From Chalara sp. BL73 (Eukaryota > Ascomycota > Leotiomycetes > Helotiales), in contig CAKJVC010000038.1 of assembly GCA_918026815.1 (NCBI GenBank), positions 156,607 through 220,606 on the forward strand: 64,000 nucleotides of DNA. The letters are read 5' to 3'. Position numbers and translations under genes: made by a program. A model generated the notes under the pieces. It had not been told where the DNA came from and made no database searches. It was given only the letters and a program-made list of their open reading frames with translations. Each line of letters begins with the position of its first letter. Within the stretch, counting starts at the first letter, position 1. Shown one piece after another: positions 24,300 through 36,361 of this stretch.

Positions 24300-24900
24300 G
24301 CTAGAAGAATGCGTCAGAGATTGACATCTTGAAGCGTTCCATCCATGGTACCTGGTCTTCCTACTCCCTTAAAATCTTCTGAGATCAGAGGGTATCTAAC
24401 TCTGCTTGGATCTCAGTTTAGATGTAACCGCCTCGGGCGCTTCGCAAGCTCTTTTCCGCTAAATCATCTCTTCCTTTGATGAGATAGTAGGTGGGACTTT
24501 CGAAGATGAATAAGGTGCCTATTCTAATGATGATTGGCTATGCCATCTGAAGTCCGACAGGAATACGAAATGATGTGCTACCGGCCATGTTTTTAGTGCC
24601 CTGGTTAACGCAAGAAGTGATGGCTACGGCGAAGTCAATCATGATGATAGAAGTACTAATAAGGATACCGCGGACTTCGGGAGGAGAAATCTCACCAAGC
24701 GACCAGGTGCCTAGAGTCAAGTAAATGAATATTGAAATGGCTAATTCTTGTTAGAATTTAGAGAGGCTCTCAGAGTCCCAGAATCTTAAGGCAATTGTAC
24801 GGCCGACAGTGTAAAGTATCACCTCTGAAGCAGCTGTATGTAGCACGGCGCCAAGCAAACCGAAATTCCAGAAGGTCATAGACATCACAAATACTAATAA
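24300..24900 (-). pseudogene. Decayed MFS sugar transporter fragment
   Basis: Recognisable sugar-porter pieces lie in order on the minus strand: FWNFGLLGAVLHTAASEVIL and YTVGRTIA, then (after a frame break) GEISPPEVRGILISTSI, SFRIPVGLQMA, and, after an in-frame TAG, FESPTYYLIKGRDDLAEKSL and QVPWMERFK. These match the central part of alpha-glucoside/hexose permeases of the major facilitator superfamily. At least two stops and one frame break make it non-functional. More diffuse remains may extend to about 25490. It abuts the transcription-factor remnant on the same strand. Confidence 0.6.
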
Positions 24901-25499
24901 ATGTCATTTATATTTTGCTGGGATTAATAAAGGTTAAATGTAGTACCCGTTCGCAGGAGTTTTAGGCCATGACGAAGTTAAAACAGAAAGCCCCTGTGAA
25001 GGAGTTGGCCAGATCCTGCCTCCATCTTGTCAGAAATAGCGATATATGCCGATATATGCTTAAGGTGACGGAAATATAAGTCTATAAAATGTAGGCAGCA
25101 ATTTGGAGCCTGCTGAGAGTAGTTGAAGTTGTGATGAAGGGGATATGATTCTCTAGATATAGACGCAGCTTCTTATAAAACAATATAGCGATACGGCTCC
25201 GTAGAGAACTAGAACTCCTTTCTCTCCACAATCTCCACCATCTCCACATTCTCCATGACCCCGCTAAGCAATTCTTGTAGTCAAGTTTGAGTAGGGATGT
25301 TGCCATATATGGCTTAGTGCGCTGAACAGAGGGTTTAACCGAAAAAGGCATATTCCTTTTTTTTCTGGTGCCGAGTTGGCTTGCCGAGCCGAAAGTCAGT
25401 GCCGAAAGTAGATTGAAAGCGCTTCTGGTGTGGTGATGTTTGGTAATGATGACTAGGTGCTTGGCATGAACAAGTCTCAAAATACGCATCATGTGAAAT

Positions 25500-27700
25500 C
25501 TGCTCCTTAGTGCCTGGTGTTCGTACCAGTTTGATCCATCACAGTTGGAACCTTGCTCTCACGCGCGTCCAGAAACAAAAACTCTAGGATCTTCTTATTA
25601 CCCATAGTCTCTCATGCCTTCAACGCTACTGCTTCGGGGCTTTGGGTAAGACGTATTATACGGTGCCACAGTAGTGTGACCCTTAAACTAGACCCGTAGT
25701 CTCTTATTGGACTTAACTCAGGAGACAATAAGGCCATTAAATCGGTGTATTCTATGACCCAGGTATTGTAGAGCCGTTTAGGCTGAACCGTGCGGCCGTG
25801 CTATTTTTTTTAAAAAAAAAGAAATTTTGAAAAATTAAAAAAAAAAAAAATTACGTAAGGCCTAGTAGCCAATCCAAATAGTACTTGAAACTAGATAATG
25901 CATGTTAGTACAATGTGTCCGGTCGATGTCTTGCCAGGTCTTCGACCAAAAGGGCTATATTCCTTTGCTAAATATACCCAGAACATGGCAGCTGATATGA
26001 TTATGCTGTTTCACTAGTTGTTCCTTCTTTCACTAATCTCTTGTTCAATGCAAATTTTTAGTCCTTTGTTTAAGACCTCTGTAAGTGTGCGAGAAGTTTC
26101 CCATAGCAATTTTCCTTGAAGAAGAGGCGGCATACTGTAGTGGCAGTTCCATAGTTCGTCTATTTTTATTACTAGTCTCGCAAATATTGGTGGCCATCCC
26201 GTTACATCTTTAGGAGAGGTGATAATGGATAATAATGAGTCCTGTTCAGTGTGCGGAGGCTATGATCGTTGTCCCACTTGCCTTCGTAAACATTCTACTC
26301 CAAGAGACCTTCGATCTAGCGAGAAGTAGTGCTCTCTCAAGCAGTTACACAGCCCGTGGAGAAGAGGAAGCGAATTAGAACAGTTCAGCAGCAACATCTG
26401 AAATATAGTCTGACATAATCTTCCTATTCTGTAGCTGTTCAGCTATTGCACTTGACTCCAATGTGACTACATGAAATTAGCTTGAGTTGTTGTGCTAGTT
26501 GTGGTCTTCAGGGTCTGTACCTGGAGGCTTACAGCAGGGCTTATTTGAAGCTGGTGGTGTTTGAACGGATAAAGGTGGGCTCTGTCGTGCAGCAAACAAA
26601 GGTTTTTGGTCTGATGTCGAATTTTTCAGTGTAGAAAGAGACTTATGGTAGGTGAGTGGTGTAAGTCAATGTTTTTGATAACACGATAGAGATTAGTATT
26701 ATCTCTATGGATCGTTTGATCAAATGTGCTGGCTTGATTTTGTTGAGCTCCTGGCGAAGTGCAGAACTGTCGAACCTGATATGAGATAGGGGTATCAGAA
26801 GTTTGAGTTTGTCGGCTTTCAGGATATGAGGCTCCGACTTAGGATAGACATCCTCAGAAGCTGCTTCGATATGTGCGTACCCTCTATAGTCTGTTCTTCT
26901 ATAGCTATATCACTACCATCAATATAGTGCTGTGGGCGGAGGGAACGTGGCATAGATATTGTTTTATTCTTAAGGACTCAATGACAAAATTAATATGCCA
27001 ATTTTACATGTGGGATTTGAGATCGAGATGGTGAGGAGATGCTTTAGAAGGATATTACCTATGGTGACGTATGACTCTAAAGGTCCGATATTAGATTTCG
27101 ACCAAGAAGGCCAGTTCCGGTTGTATCAGCTTAGCAGATTGGTTACGGGGCTCAGCCTTGAATTATGAGGAATGAAGCGATGTGGTCGATCGCGGTTGGT
27201 AGCCCGAGGTTCACAAGCAGTCCGCGTAGCACAAGTAGTACATCCAGATAAAATTACCGCAGACTCATCAAAGCAAACGAAACCATATATACGTCTTTCG
27301 AAGCCGGTGCCCATTAGTTCTTTATCAGCTTCCTTCCATTATCCCTTTTAAGGACTCAGGTCAGCATTTTAACTCTACCTTTGCCTCATATTCCCTCTTT
27401 TCACTTCGTACTTCAATGTCATAATAGCACAGGTTTGACAAAAACTCCTGACAAGGTGATACAAAATGGGGAACCTATGACCATCTTTCGTATCACAAGC
27501 TGTATATTGCCTCCGGATCCTTACATGATTGATCACATATCACTAACGAAATCAGCGTAGCTTCGCAATTTGCTGTCAATCCCCCTTTTCTTATTCTTCA
27601 TTTTTCTATAAGACGTCTAAGCAATGGAAGCACACTTTTCTTTAGTTCCCAGGCCTCCCTTAGTTATTGAAACCAATCACCTCACCGTCAATTAGACACA
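25500..27700. other. Gene-poor A/T-rich stretch
   Basis: Many stops in all frames. A homopurine/homopyrimidine-like A/T tract lies at about 25803-25851. A 34-codon frame at 26225-26329 has two CxxC pairs and is listed separately. Nothing else is supportable. Confidence 0.4.
26225..26329 (+). CDS. Micro-ORF with paired CxxC motifs
   Basis: An ATG-started frame of 34 codons contains CSVCGGYDRCPTC, a CxxC-x5-CxxC arrangement like half of a zinc ribbon. It is too short to stand alone with confidence. It could be an exon or a relic of a larger zinc-binding protein, or chance. Confidence 0.15.
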   Translation: MDNNESCSVCGGYDRCPTCLRKHSTPRDLRSSEK

Positions 27701-27718
27701 ATTGCACAAGCAGCAGCA

Positions 27719-28013
27719 ATGCGTCTACTACTTAGTCTGTGTTTCCTATTTCTCAATATCCCTTCTATCACTAACTTGGTCAGTGCTGTCCATATCTCTT
27801 CCAACTACCGTATCTGCAGCATACTATCTCGATTGTGGAGGTACAGGTGCCTTCGGAGGACCTTCGATTGCCTGCCGTGTGAAGTACAACTACTCATGTA
27901 CAAACAATGGAATCTTAACAATTCCAGATTCTAAGAAGCAGTGTCCGTACAAGTGCGTGTGTAAATGCTCAAGCGACTTCTGCATTACTCGAGGACAGAA
28001 CGAAGCTGCGTGA
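27719..28013 (+). CDS. Candidate small secreted cysteine-rich protein
   Basis: The C-terminal part (from about 27822) reads AYYLDCGGTGAFGGPSIAC and continues to a stop at 28011-28013 with eight cysteines in about 60 residues, the last four clustered as KCVCKCSSDFC. It is preceded by hydrophobic sequence in two frames. The frame of the only good ATG (27719) encodes a typical signal-peptide core (MRLLLSLCFLFLNIPS). The cysteine-rich frame itself opens upstream only with TTG (27702). A short intron or an indel must join them; the best donor/acceptor pair by eye (GT at 27783, AG at 27819) would be only 37 bp. An effector-like or antimicrobial-like secreted protein is possible. Function unknown. 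Confidence 0.4.
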
Positions 28014-31000
28014 TTCGAGGTGGGGGTGACAAAGCAAATAGAGAAGAGAGGCCAAAAAGGATTTGAGGGGGAGGCGAGGAGATTAACTGGATGTGCTGAA
28101 ATCTGCCGGCCAGATATCTCATGTACAAAACCAAACTTGTTTAAGTTCTATGCAATCCAGCTTTCTTTTGCTCAATCAGAACCCCTATTTTCTTTCATAT
28201 TCCACTCAGAATCAGCACTTTACCCCTATTCAGTACTCGCTACTTGTCCATCCCAAATTCTCTCCAAGTTTGGAAGCTCGATATTCTGCGCAGATAGCTC
28301 GTCTATATACTGCATCGCAGCTGGTGTGAGAGGATGCTTTCTCTGTTGTTGTCGAATGCGTTGGCGGTCTTTATAACAGAAGACAATTACAGCCACAGCT
28401 CAGAAGAGTTAGAGAAGAGCCCTCAGAGATAGTTACCGGTTACGAAAGAGAAAGAGGGTGCTATACTAACTGAAGAGTAAGACAAGGAATAATGCGAAAA
28501 CAACCCCGGCGATATCACGTACACCAAACGAGCGAAGATTCATTAGCTGCAAGCAAGTAGGTACAAAAGAAACTACGGTTTGGCCGGAAGTGAAGCAATT
28601 GGTTCTAGGAGAATATTGATTGAGATAGCATGAGCTTTGGAAAGGTCTGTGCTAGTAATAAGAAAAGAGATTAGAGTCAAATATCTTATAAAACGTTAAG
28701 TCAGGGCAATCTCTAAATAGTCCATATAAGTTTCGATGTGTAAGAAATGATATTGCCAGTCAAGTTTCATTACGCAGAACTTGTAAGGAGAAGTAGATAT
28801 CAGATGCCACTGCTTATAAGCTAGCACAACAGCATTTAAAGCTCTTTGTTACAGAATTTGCAGTACTTGTCCGAGATCAAAATTCTGTCATGTTGAATCA
28901 AACTAACGAAATGCTGAGACATAAAAATCTACCCTAGGAGAGATATGTACATGGTGTCTCGCTGCTGGAATCGTGACATCCACAAAGATGGCTCTTACAA
29001 ATTTGGACGGTATGGGGGTAGAATCCGACATATTCCACTGACTGGCTTTGTGCATTTAATTGAGACACCATGTTCTTTGATATCTCATCACGAGCGCATC
29101 CGTGCGACCTAGGAATTGTCATGCTGCTAACCAATATTCTCCTCAGTTACTGAAGATCGGGGGAAAATGAGCAAAACTCAGCACATTGAACAGGGTTATC
29201 ATTTCCACTAAGGCTTGCCTCAGTATGGCACAGGGTGCATATGACCCAAATGTACTGAGTAGTGATAGGTCTCATATCTCCAACCAGACGTTTCGTGCAG
29301 AAAGCTTCGACGAAATCGATATATCATCCTCGGTTTAAGACCTGCAAAGTGCCCTAGGTCTGCATCATCAATGTTTTGTGTATTATACTAAAAGGCAAAT
29401 GATATGGTGGTCAACATCAAATTACTTTACGTAGGCGGTCTCACCGTCCTATGAAGAGAGTAGAGCCTTTTTCGACCATTCCACAAACTGTATCGCAATG
29501 AGAATTTCCTCCATCTAGCCTATGTGTTCCCGAGATATTGGCGTAATACGGTCTCTGAAGTTGTGATTTTGTGGTACACGGCATCTGATGTCTCGGTTAC
29601 TTAGTGTTCTCTCTTTTATTGGTGAAAATTTAACTTGGCTTGGTCACCGGCAGCCTTAATCCGCTGGTTCTGGTAATGGCTATTTCAAGCCCATATATTC
29701 GCCGTCGGACTCCAGCTTTCTTTCAGCAGTACAACTTAATCATAAACATATTTCCAAGTTTCAGTCACTACTCCAAGCAACCGACTAAATTTCAACTCTT
29801 GAAGTTCAAAAGTGTTGCCCATCCAATCAGATGATGCATTTCCAAGGTCAACACTACTCATTTCATATTTCTGTCAGCTCATAGAATACTCTACTGACCA
29901 CAAATATACAGCAAATATCATTTCGCTAGCATTATCTCTCCTCCGCTTCTCAGCGGCAGCCCCGACTCCAAATCAATCATCTGTTCACACTGCTGCTCGC
30001 CCACCTCCAAACTATTGGGTTCTGGAGTGTTCTTCCCCACATTTGACAGATTCTTGTCGACGACTTAATTGGCGTTGTGGTCCAACAACTAATACCCTGT
30101 ATCCAGGGCATCAAAGTCCTACATACCCATGCCATTTGTGTCATTGCAAGATGGTGTTGTAGGAGGTAGTTTCGGACTTGGAGGAGGATAAACTGAGATG
30201 GATGGCTTGTATAGGAGAGTAGTTTGGCTATAGAAGCGGTGATTTTTTTAACCAATATTTTATTAGCGCGCTGCGGTCATGGAACTGAGGTCATTGGATA
30301 TCACATCCCGTTCACTCTTGCATAGGTTCATATGCTCACATGACATAAAGTCTTGAGTTCGAATGCATCGTTCAAACGTTTGAAAGACTCATAAAATGGG
30401 CATGTTAAATGTTCTTCTATCAGAGTTTCATGTGGAGATTATGGAAATTATTCCTTGATATTTTGGGAATGTGAAGAGTCGTTGGCTTGGCAACTTGATG
30501 TTATTGCTAAGTCGACAAATTTGACTACTCTCTCATCAATTTTTGGAGATAGAGCCTTATTTCTAAGATATCATATGCTCCTATTTGAATATCAATATGA
30601 GAGCTTCTCAAGACGTACCACAGGCAGATACTCAATAGCATGCCGCCTCTAAGCCTCGCTAGAAACGTACAAGTTCAGAGTCATCCGCGATTATCAGAGC
30701 GCCTATGCTAGTCAATTCTATCTGCAACCTGTGCTAGTCATTACTTCATCCACCTGATCGGGATCCGCTTAGCCAATCTTGGGATCCCACTCTTGACACT
30801 CAGAGACCATTGATACTTCGCCGTTCCTCAGTCGAAGTGTCTAGTGGAGCCGCTCATGGCTGTGCGCTTTGTATATTGATACTATCGTCCTTGCCACCGC
30901 TCAGCTAGCATATAATGCAACATGATTCTGTCACTTCTTTCAATATATTTCTCAATTCCTGCGTGACCAAAACCGCTTCCTTGCAATCATCGTAGAACCC

Positions 31001-31776
31001 TTGGATGTACATGAGAGATCCATATCCTACTTTTATCGTTTGAACCATATAGCCCTCTATCTAGAAAAACGCTCGTTACTCTTATTGCATTTAGTTAGGT
31101 CTCAAAACTAGTTCGCGCTAGATATGCGACATGTCATGTGTGACGATCAACGCTCAACCACTTCCGGAGCAAATTACTGTAAAAAAATCACAAAAAACTG
31201 GCTTCCTGTATGTATTCCTATGCTTCTATAAAAGCGGTTCTTACTCTGACAGGATATTTAGTCGGCTTAACGAGCTAATAGAGATCAAGTGGATCATCGA
31301 TTTGGCGAGTTCTGGCAAATCTTCTTCTGAATTTGTCTCTATCACGATCTGCTAAAGCAATATATGCATTCAAATCTGTCCACTTCTTTAGGTGGCTTCG
31401 GTTATTATCCCTTGCTCAGCCTGACTCCATGTGATGGCGCTAATATTGAGGGAAATACAGAGGGCGCAAGTTTACTATTTAATAACCATATTACAGAACA
31501 GAGTTTAATGATGAGGACACGGATTAGAAATAGAAGGTCATAGGTCTTTTATTGGTTACTACTAGAAGTTATTAGCCGCCCCTTAGTACCTTAATACGGG
31601 GTGACAAGAATTAGGAAGATATCTCGTTCAGAGCCAAATTTCAGACCATGATGGATGCAAAATCAGAGGTGATCAGTATATATTTTCCCCTTTGGGCGGG
31701 TCATATTATTCCTTATTATTAGGACAACGCAATCAACCCGTACTCTATGGTTGGCATTTTATGACTTACGACATTA
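28014..31776. other. Gene-poor stretch
   Basis: No frame longer than about 120 codons and no recognisable motif. Some short frames (28020-28376, 29812-30162) lack coding character. Parts are visibly A/T-rich. Old repeats could be present, but I cannot identify a family. Confidence 0.4.
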
Positions 31777-33085
31777 TTAATCAGCAAGCTTAAACCTTCC
31801 AACTACAGCATTCTGAAGGATCTGCCTAAGATCGTACTTTCTACTAATCCCCCTTAACATCCTTACATTATTCAAGCCATACCCTCGAATCGATTTTTGC
31901 CACTTATCTGCATAATTAAAATACAGATAGCGGTTCCACAAGCCCATTTATTTTTGCCTTCTTTACACCGGCATAGAAAAGCTTCTCAGTCTCTGCATAG
32001 ATGAAGCCATCATCTCGGGCACCATTCCAGTGCAACGTGAGGTCAATCTTGGTCAGGCCACCATCTGCAACATCAATTCCGAGGGCATTACCACCATTTG
32101 CGCGTCCACGGCCTGTGATTGTTTGTGGCCAAGGCTGAAAACTCAACGTAATAGCGAGACCAGGGGTTTTGGGGATCATGCTTTCTGAAGTGGTGTTTGC
32201 AAGCTGGAAGGATGTCTCCATGAAGGTTGCAGAATTGGAAAACGTCATTGTAGCAAGCAACGCTCTACTGTTCACAGGGTCCCAGAGTTGAACTCGTCAG
32301 TTAAATTTCCGTGGGTTGCCTGCCGGAGCGTAGAGAAGAGCGGCGGGATTGCCAGCAATGATGCGAAAACAGGTGGGCTTACTGCGCCTGGCCGAGTGTT
32401 TACAAGATTGAAAAGAATTTACCAGCTTCCGTTTGAGAACACGTTGGTGTTGATAACTGAAACATAGGGATCGTGTGTTGTGCCATTGTTCAACCCCTCG
32501 AAGAAAGAGAATACTTGTGGACGGTTTGACATTTCAATAGCATAAAAGCATCCCCAGATGAAACCACCTTCAACTAGCGGTAAATCAATGTGGGTTATGA
32601 TCCCGAGATTGTTCGATGCCCCTTTCAAAGCACAGAGTAGATCCGGATTAACTTTTGAATTGGCCTGTACTATTTCCCCGGAGGAGAGAATGACCTGTAA
32701 AAGTATCAAACCAGAGCACCAAAATTGGAGTTAGATAGCAATATATCAAAATTCAATAATGCATCACAAGTGAGCCCTAGACGAGATGAGTAGAATGACA
32801 TTTCTCCTGATGATCTTCAGTAAAATGTCTCTTGTAGGACAATATGTGATATCATTACCGCCACTGATAAATCCTCCAACTCCGACACCACTAATGCGCC
32901 CAGTAGCCGTTGCTAAATTGAGAGGATCCAAAACATCATTGACAGCGCCTCATCGATTCCCTACGCCGAGGCGTATACGCGATCGACCTTCGGAAACAAT
33001 AATATCATTAATAGGAGAAAGGTCAATTGTAATTCCTGCTTGGATGTTCGCTGAACCTGCGAAAGGCGTATGGCTACACATTGTA
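31777..33085 (-). pseudogene. Broken FAD-linked oxidase (berberine-bridge/6-hydroxynicotine oxidase type)
   Basis: Family pieces lie in order on the minus strand: HTPFAGSANIQAGITIDLSP, LATATGRISGVGVGGFISGG, EMSFYSSRLGLTCDALLNF, VILSSGEIVQANSKVNPDLL, GASNNLGIITHIDLPLV, a middle part, and a C-terminal RYLYFNYADKWQKSIRGYGL ending at 31777. These are the PCMH FAD-binding domain and the BBE C-terminal motif (NYAD). Damage: the expected donor after LLNF reads AT instead of GT (near 32743), there is a frame break near 32278 (before DPVNSRALLA) and another near 31940 (before RYLYFNYA). The usual N-terminus with signal peptide is not found beyond 33085. It is probably inactive. Confidence 0.7.
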
Positions 33086-33194
33086 AGATTCTGATACATT
33101 TTGTCGATGTGTATTGAAATAGAAGAAGAAAGCCACGGGGTATTCAGAGAGTATGGGGTAAACGAGCCAATTCCTCAAGGTTGTAGAACATGAA

Positions 33195-33251
33195 CTATAA
33201 GAGAGAATCTCTCTACTTATAGAGGTGTGATACTCACGTGTGAGTATCACA
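33195..33251. repeat. Two adjacent inverted repeats (hairpins)
   Basis: Positions 33226-33237 and 33240-33251 form a perfect 12-bp inverted repeat with a 2-nt spacer (arm TGTGATACTCAC). Just before it, 33195-33222 is an imperfect palindrome with arms CTATAAGAGAGA and TCTCTACTTATAG. Both lie just upstream of the broken FAD oxidase, where its missing N-terminus would be expected. They may be a transposon footprint or terminus. Confidence 0.7.
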
Positions 33252-33309
33252 TACGTCAGTAGATTCACCATCGAAGGCAAAAGTACGTATGCATCTTGCG
33301 CAAGCATAC

Positions 33310-36300
33310 CTACAACTTCCCCAATAGGCTAGGTATGATCCTTAGACCTAGCCTGTTCAACAATGTGATTGTCAGCTTCTCACCCACCACTACGTACAGC
33401 AAACGGACAAGATCCCAGCTTTTGATGATTTTCATTTCCAAGAAAGCGAACAGCAGTCACAATTATGCTAATATTTCCTGTTCGCACAATACAAGCTAGT
33501 TGTAGAGCTTGCTCTTGTTGAGACTAAGAAGATGCTAGGGAGGTTCCGTAAACAGACGAAGTTGATAAGAAGATATTACCAGGAATTATTTTAGCCAGAA
33601 TGACACACTGCGAAAGAGGTTGATCAGATTATATATAATGTAACACAACTAGGTATACTAGGTAAGATTGGCATACACACTCAAATGAAGTCCGGTGTCC
33701 ATTTGGAATAGACGAAAGCACTACAAGACCAAAGATAATTCCCGAGAAATGTGAAGGTACTATCATTTTTAAGAGGATTTAGAAAATAATAGTTGCATGC
33801 AGAAGATGAAAAATGGGAACAAACCTTCTGAGAGAATTTTTATGGTGAAACAACATTAGTCTTTTGAAGATGCGCTCTTTAGGCTCCTGCAATGTCAAGC
33901 CACAGTCAAATAAAACCTTTGCTTACCCTGCATATCCCACGTGGGTTCGACAATTTTGTCCACTTAGAGCTGCGTGGTATGCCAATTCTTGGCTGTCTTT
34001 GTAAGGTGAACGCCGGGCCTCAGTGTCAAATTACGCCTCATTCGCCATACAACGATGGCTTACAATATTACATTGCTAGCCAGATACGACTGCGTAAAAA
34101 AGATAGGCAAAAGAGAATATAATGAATCGAAATATCATATAATCAGCTATTTCAATTTTTGTATTAAATAGATTAAATCTCAGGGTGGGTAGATCTACAG
34201 CTTAGCACACCGGCAGGGCTATTGGTCTTAGTAAGCCCTGCTACACACTTACTAATAGCTAATATCAAAGCCTTAAGAGGCAAAGAGATTTATTGCTAAT
34301 CAAATAGTTGATTTACTATATCGTATATTACACTGAGCAGATTCTACAACTCTCTAATATTGTGAGCAGTTTTGATTTTGCTGTTCACTTTATTCCACTT
34401 TAAAGATACTCTGTGTGTATGAAGTGGTTAGTTATAAATAGAGCTAGTGTGAAACTTTAAATTAACGTAGTAAACACTTGGTACAAAAGTTGTTGTCATA
34501 AAAAAATCAACCTAACAAAAGCAACATAAAGTACAGGAAAATTGCAAGGCTAGGTAAAATGTGATTTGTGAAGCCAGTGATTGGTATGGGGGTAACAACA
34601 TAAGTTCCATGAGACATTCTTGGCAAAGCCACATTCAGCTCTTCAACGCCAACCACTAAAGGGTAATGGATTTCATTGCCTGGATGGGATCGTCAAAAAA
34701 TAAAGTTTAACAACACCTAAGGGTATAAATTCGCGTTGTTCAGAGGCAAGCATCTTGTGAGGCTGGATAGAAAGCTCAGAAAATGGTATGGAATTGCCCA
34801 CAGAAATGCCGTCTGATGAAGGGTAAAACCTAAATACATGACCGTGCTCACTGTTTGTTCAATCTTACGCGACCCCCAATTTCCATTATGATCATGACGT
34901 AGATTTCCTCGAAACGAAATTCCATATATATCCGCCAACTCTACCATCTTTATTCCATAGCGAGTGACTTTCTACACATTTTATATCCACTAATTCCCTC
35001 TAGCCTATGGAAGAATCTCAGCAAAAGGTAAGACGAAGGTGAGACAAAAAAAGGTTAAGGACTCACCATTCCACTCCCGCTCCCGTTCTGCCGCGAGGCT
35101 GGCATTCAGCCTCCTACAACGGACAGAGAATGATGAGAATTGTGAGAGTGATAGGCTCCATGTCTTTGATGTTGCAACGGAGTAATCCTGGAGGCGTCTT
35201 CGACCTTAATTTGTTTTCAATAGGTGATTAAATTCTTTGACTTTGGTATTTGGAGAAGTTCTGGTTTGCAGGCGTTGCAAGAGGGGTACATGATACCCTT
35301 TTATAGGGATGAGGCAGATTTAGCATATATAATCGATATCAGCAAAGTTTGCCTCCGCACCTCAATCTATCCCTTGCGATCACGTACACCCGTTATCATC
35401 TCCTTGCACCAATAACGCCCGATGCTTTCACTATACCAATCAATCTTACTATGCAGCGTTTTCCTGATCGCTTAGTGCATTTGTCGTCACCTTTTAGCAT
35501 GAACAACTAATGCTCTTTCTATGTGAATCTGCCTTGCCAGGGTAACAAACCTCATTATCACCATGTGAACTAAGCTTAGACTTACCATATATGAATCAGT
35601 CTAACTATGAGGCTTTTTTCTCATTCGTTTGGCGCTGTCGCCGTGACCGTTTATATCAACGACAACCAACGCTCTCACCTATGCGACCTGCTTCCTCATC
35701 ATGTGTAGGCACTACTCGGAACATGTGAATCAGCATTACTATGAGGTATTTTTCTCATTCGTCTAGCTTTGTCTCTGTGTGTTCGCAACGTTTGTCATTG
35801 GAACTCCAGAGCCGTTGGCCACTTACGACAGCGGCTGGAAAGTCAATGAAATGGGAAGTGTCATTGAACGGACGTAACTGTCCTCTTTGCCGCCCCAGAC
35901 GGATTGAAAATTGCTTTCTAGTCCTCAAATAAATGGCTGTCTATGGTGCAGTCTACCACATCGTCAATGGTGAGGCTTTGAAAGCCAAACTAATCGACAT
36001 GCTTTAATCTTACAAGGCTGTACCGTGGCCGGGCAAAACATGCGGGCACATGGTCAGTCAATGTAAAGTTGGCTGGACGCTAAACAGCGGTATTAGTAGG
36101 CTTCCCGTCAGTTGATGTAAGAAAAGTTTATCGTTATAATTTGAGCGTTGTGTAGGTGCTGTAAACATGCTACGCCCTACATTTCGCTTCATCTTTTCAT
36201 CTCGTGAGTCTAGAAAAAGCTCCGCTATCATCACCAATCCTAATTACTAACAGTAGACATGGAACACAGGGTTCATCCACCTTGAGACGGCTATTTTCCC

Positions 36301-36361
36301 ATCCTTCCATAAATGAAGCATCAACAACTCAAGCTCTATATTACCACTCTAGTGTTTCAAA
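33310..36361. other. Gene-poor stretch
   Basis: Visibly A/T-rich in 33600-34700, with many stops and no recognisable domain. The last part should hold the promoter of the methyltransferase-like gene at 36362. No gene is supported. Confidence 0.4.

Noticed and set aside
25803..25851. A/T homopolymer tract as a possible retroelement poly(A) tail
   Set aside because: No upstream LINE-like coding remains and no target-site duplication visible; reported only as low complexity.
28020..28376. 118-codon plus-strand frame after the cysteine-rich candidate
   Set aside because: Starts with GTG, no domain, low-complexity Ser/Phe-rich composition; likely 3' untranslated sequence.
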